Assembly: GCA_030590585.1 (NCBI GenBank)
Contig: JAUUYD010000144.1
Location: 1 to 6,359, forward strand
Direction of reading: 5' to 3'
DNA: 6,359 nt
DNA from: Spirochaeta sp.
Lineage (GTDB): Bacteria > Spirochaetota > Spirochaetia > Spirochaetales_E > Spirochaetaceae_B
Shown: positions 6,329-6,359 of the stretch, piece after piece
Layout of the letters: the number at the start of each line of letters is the position of its first letter
How positions within the stretch are numbered: the first letter of the stretch is position 1
Notes under the pieces: generated by a model
Seen by the model: only the letters and a program-made list of their open reading frames with translations
Told to the model about the DNA's origin: nothing
The model's database searches: none
Position numbers and translations under genes: made by a program

Positions 6329-6359
6329 CCCTTCCCCGTCCGGATGACTGGCATGTCCA
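6310..6359 (+). CDS. pyrC: Dihydroorotase, N-terminal fragment (cut by window end)
   Basis: Only 16 codons plus 2 nt are visible: MGLRVLTLPRPDDWHV, then the first two bases (CA) of a codon that fits His. RPDDWHxH is the N-terminal signature of PyrC-type dihydroorotase (E. coli has RRPDDWHLHLRDG at the same place), and the two His are metal ligands of the amidohydrolase site. The enzyme interconverts N-carbamoyl-aspartate and dihydroorotate in pyrimidine synthesis, in the cytoplasm. The start overlaps the lipoprotein gene by 19 nt in another frame, with AAGGA 8 nt upstream, so the two genes are almost surely co-transcribed. The call rests on one short motif and the context. Confidence 0.8.
   Translation, partial: MGLRVLTLPRPDDWHV

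Noticed and set aside
1..6359. Mobile element, defence system, CRISPR array or tRNA/rRNA gene
   Set aside because: Every stretch is accounted for by core metabolic or lipoprotein genes with even base composition. I found no terminal inverted repeats, integrase or transposase, direct-repeat/spacer pattern or tRNA cloverleaf.

Overview
The window looks like a stretch of chromosomal core genome from a free-living, moderate-GC bacterium. The best guess is a spirochaete of the Spirochaeta/Sediminispirochaeta type. The reasons are the mix of gene families (a bifunctional-nuclease protein with a UVR tail, a DPE2-type GH77 enzyme, a WG-repeat lipoprotein with a loose spirochaete-style lipobox) and how the protein sequences read. 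The taxonomic placement is inference. There are no RNA genes, CRISPR arrays, insertion sequences or phage genes.

Left arm (minus strand, positions 5264 down to 1): four tightly packed genes that read as one operon. In order of transcription they are lysA (variant diaminopimelate decarboxylase), a 183-residue BFN/UVR protein, malQ (GH77 4-alpha-glucanotransferase with a large insertion in the catalytic domain) and a GH13 alpha-amylase-family enzyme that runs off the left edge. The gaps are 10 nt, 6 nt and an ATGA stop/start overlap, so translation is probably coupled along the array. The last two genes form an alpha-glucan (maltodextrin or glycogen) module. lysA and the BFN protein belong to other processes and seem to share only the transcript.

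Divergent gap (5265-5350, 86 bp): the only non-coding stretch over 10 nt. It holds the lysA ribosome binding site and plausible back-to-back promoters. The rightward promoter candidate would start transcription almost exactly on the ATG of the next gene, so that mRNA may be leaderless.

Right arm (plus strand, 5351 to the end): a predicted lipoprotein made almost wholly of nine WG-type repeats with a 34-residue period. The start of pyrC (dihydroorotase) overlaps its 3' end by 19 nt. Only 16 codons of pyrC are visible, but they carry the PDDWHxH metal-site signature and a good ribosome binding site.

I see no wholly new system here. The points most worth a second look are the DPE2-like MalQ next to a GH13 enzyme with a long N-terminal extension, the possible leaderless promoter, the regular WG-repeat lipoprotein coupled to pyrC, and the unusual active-site motifs of the LysA homologue.
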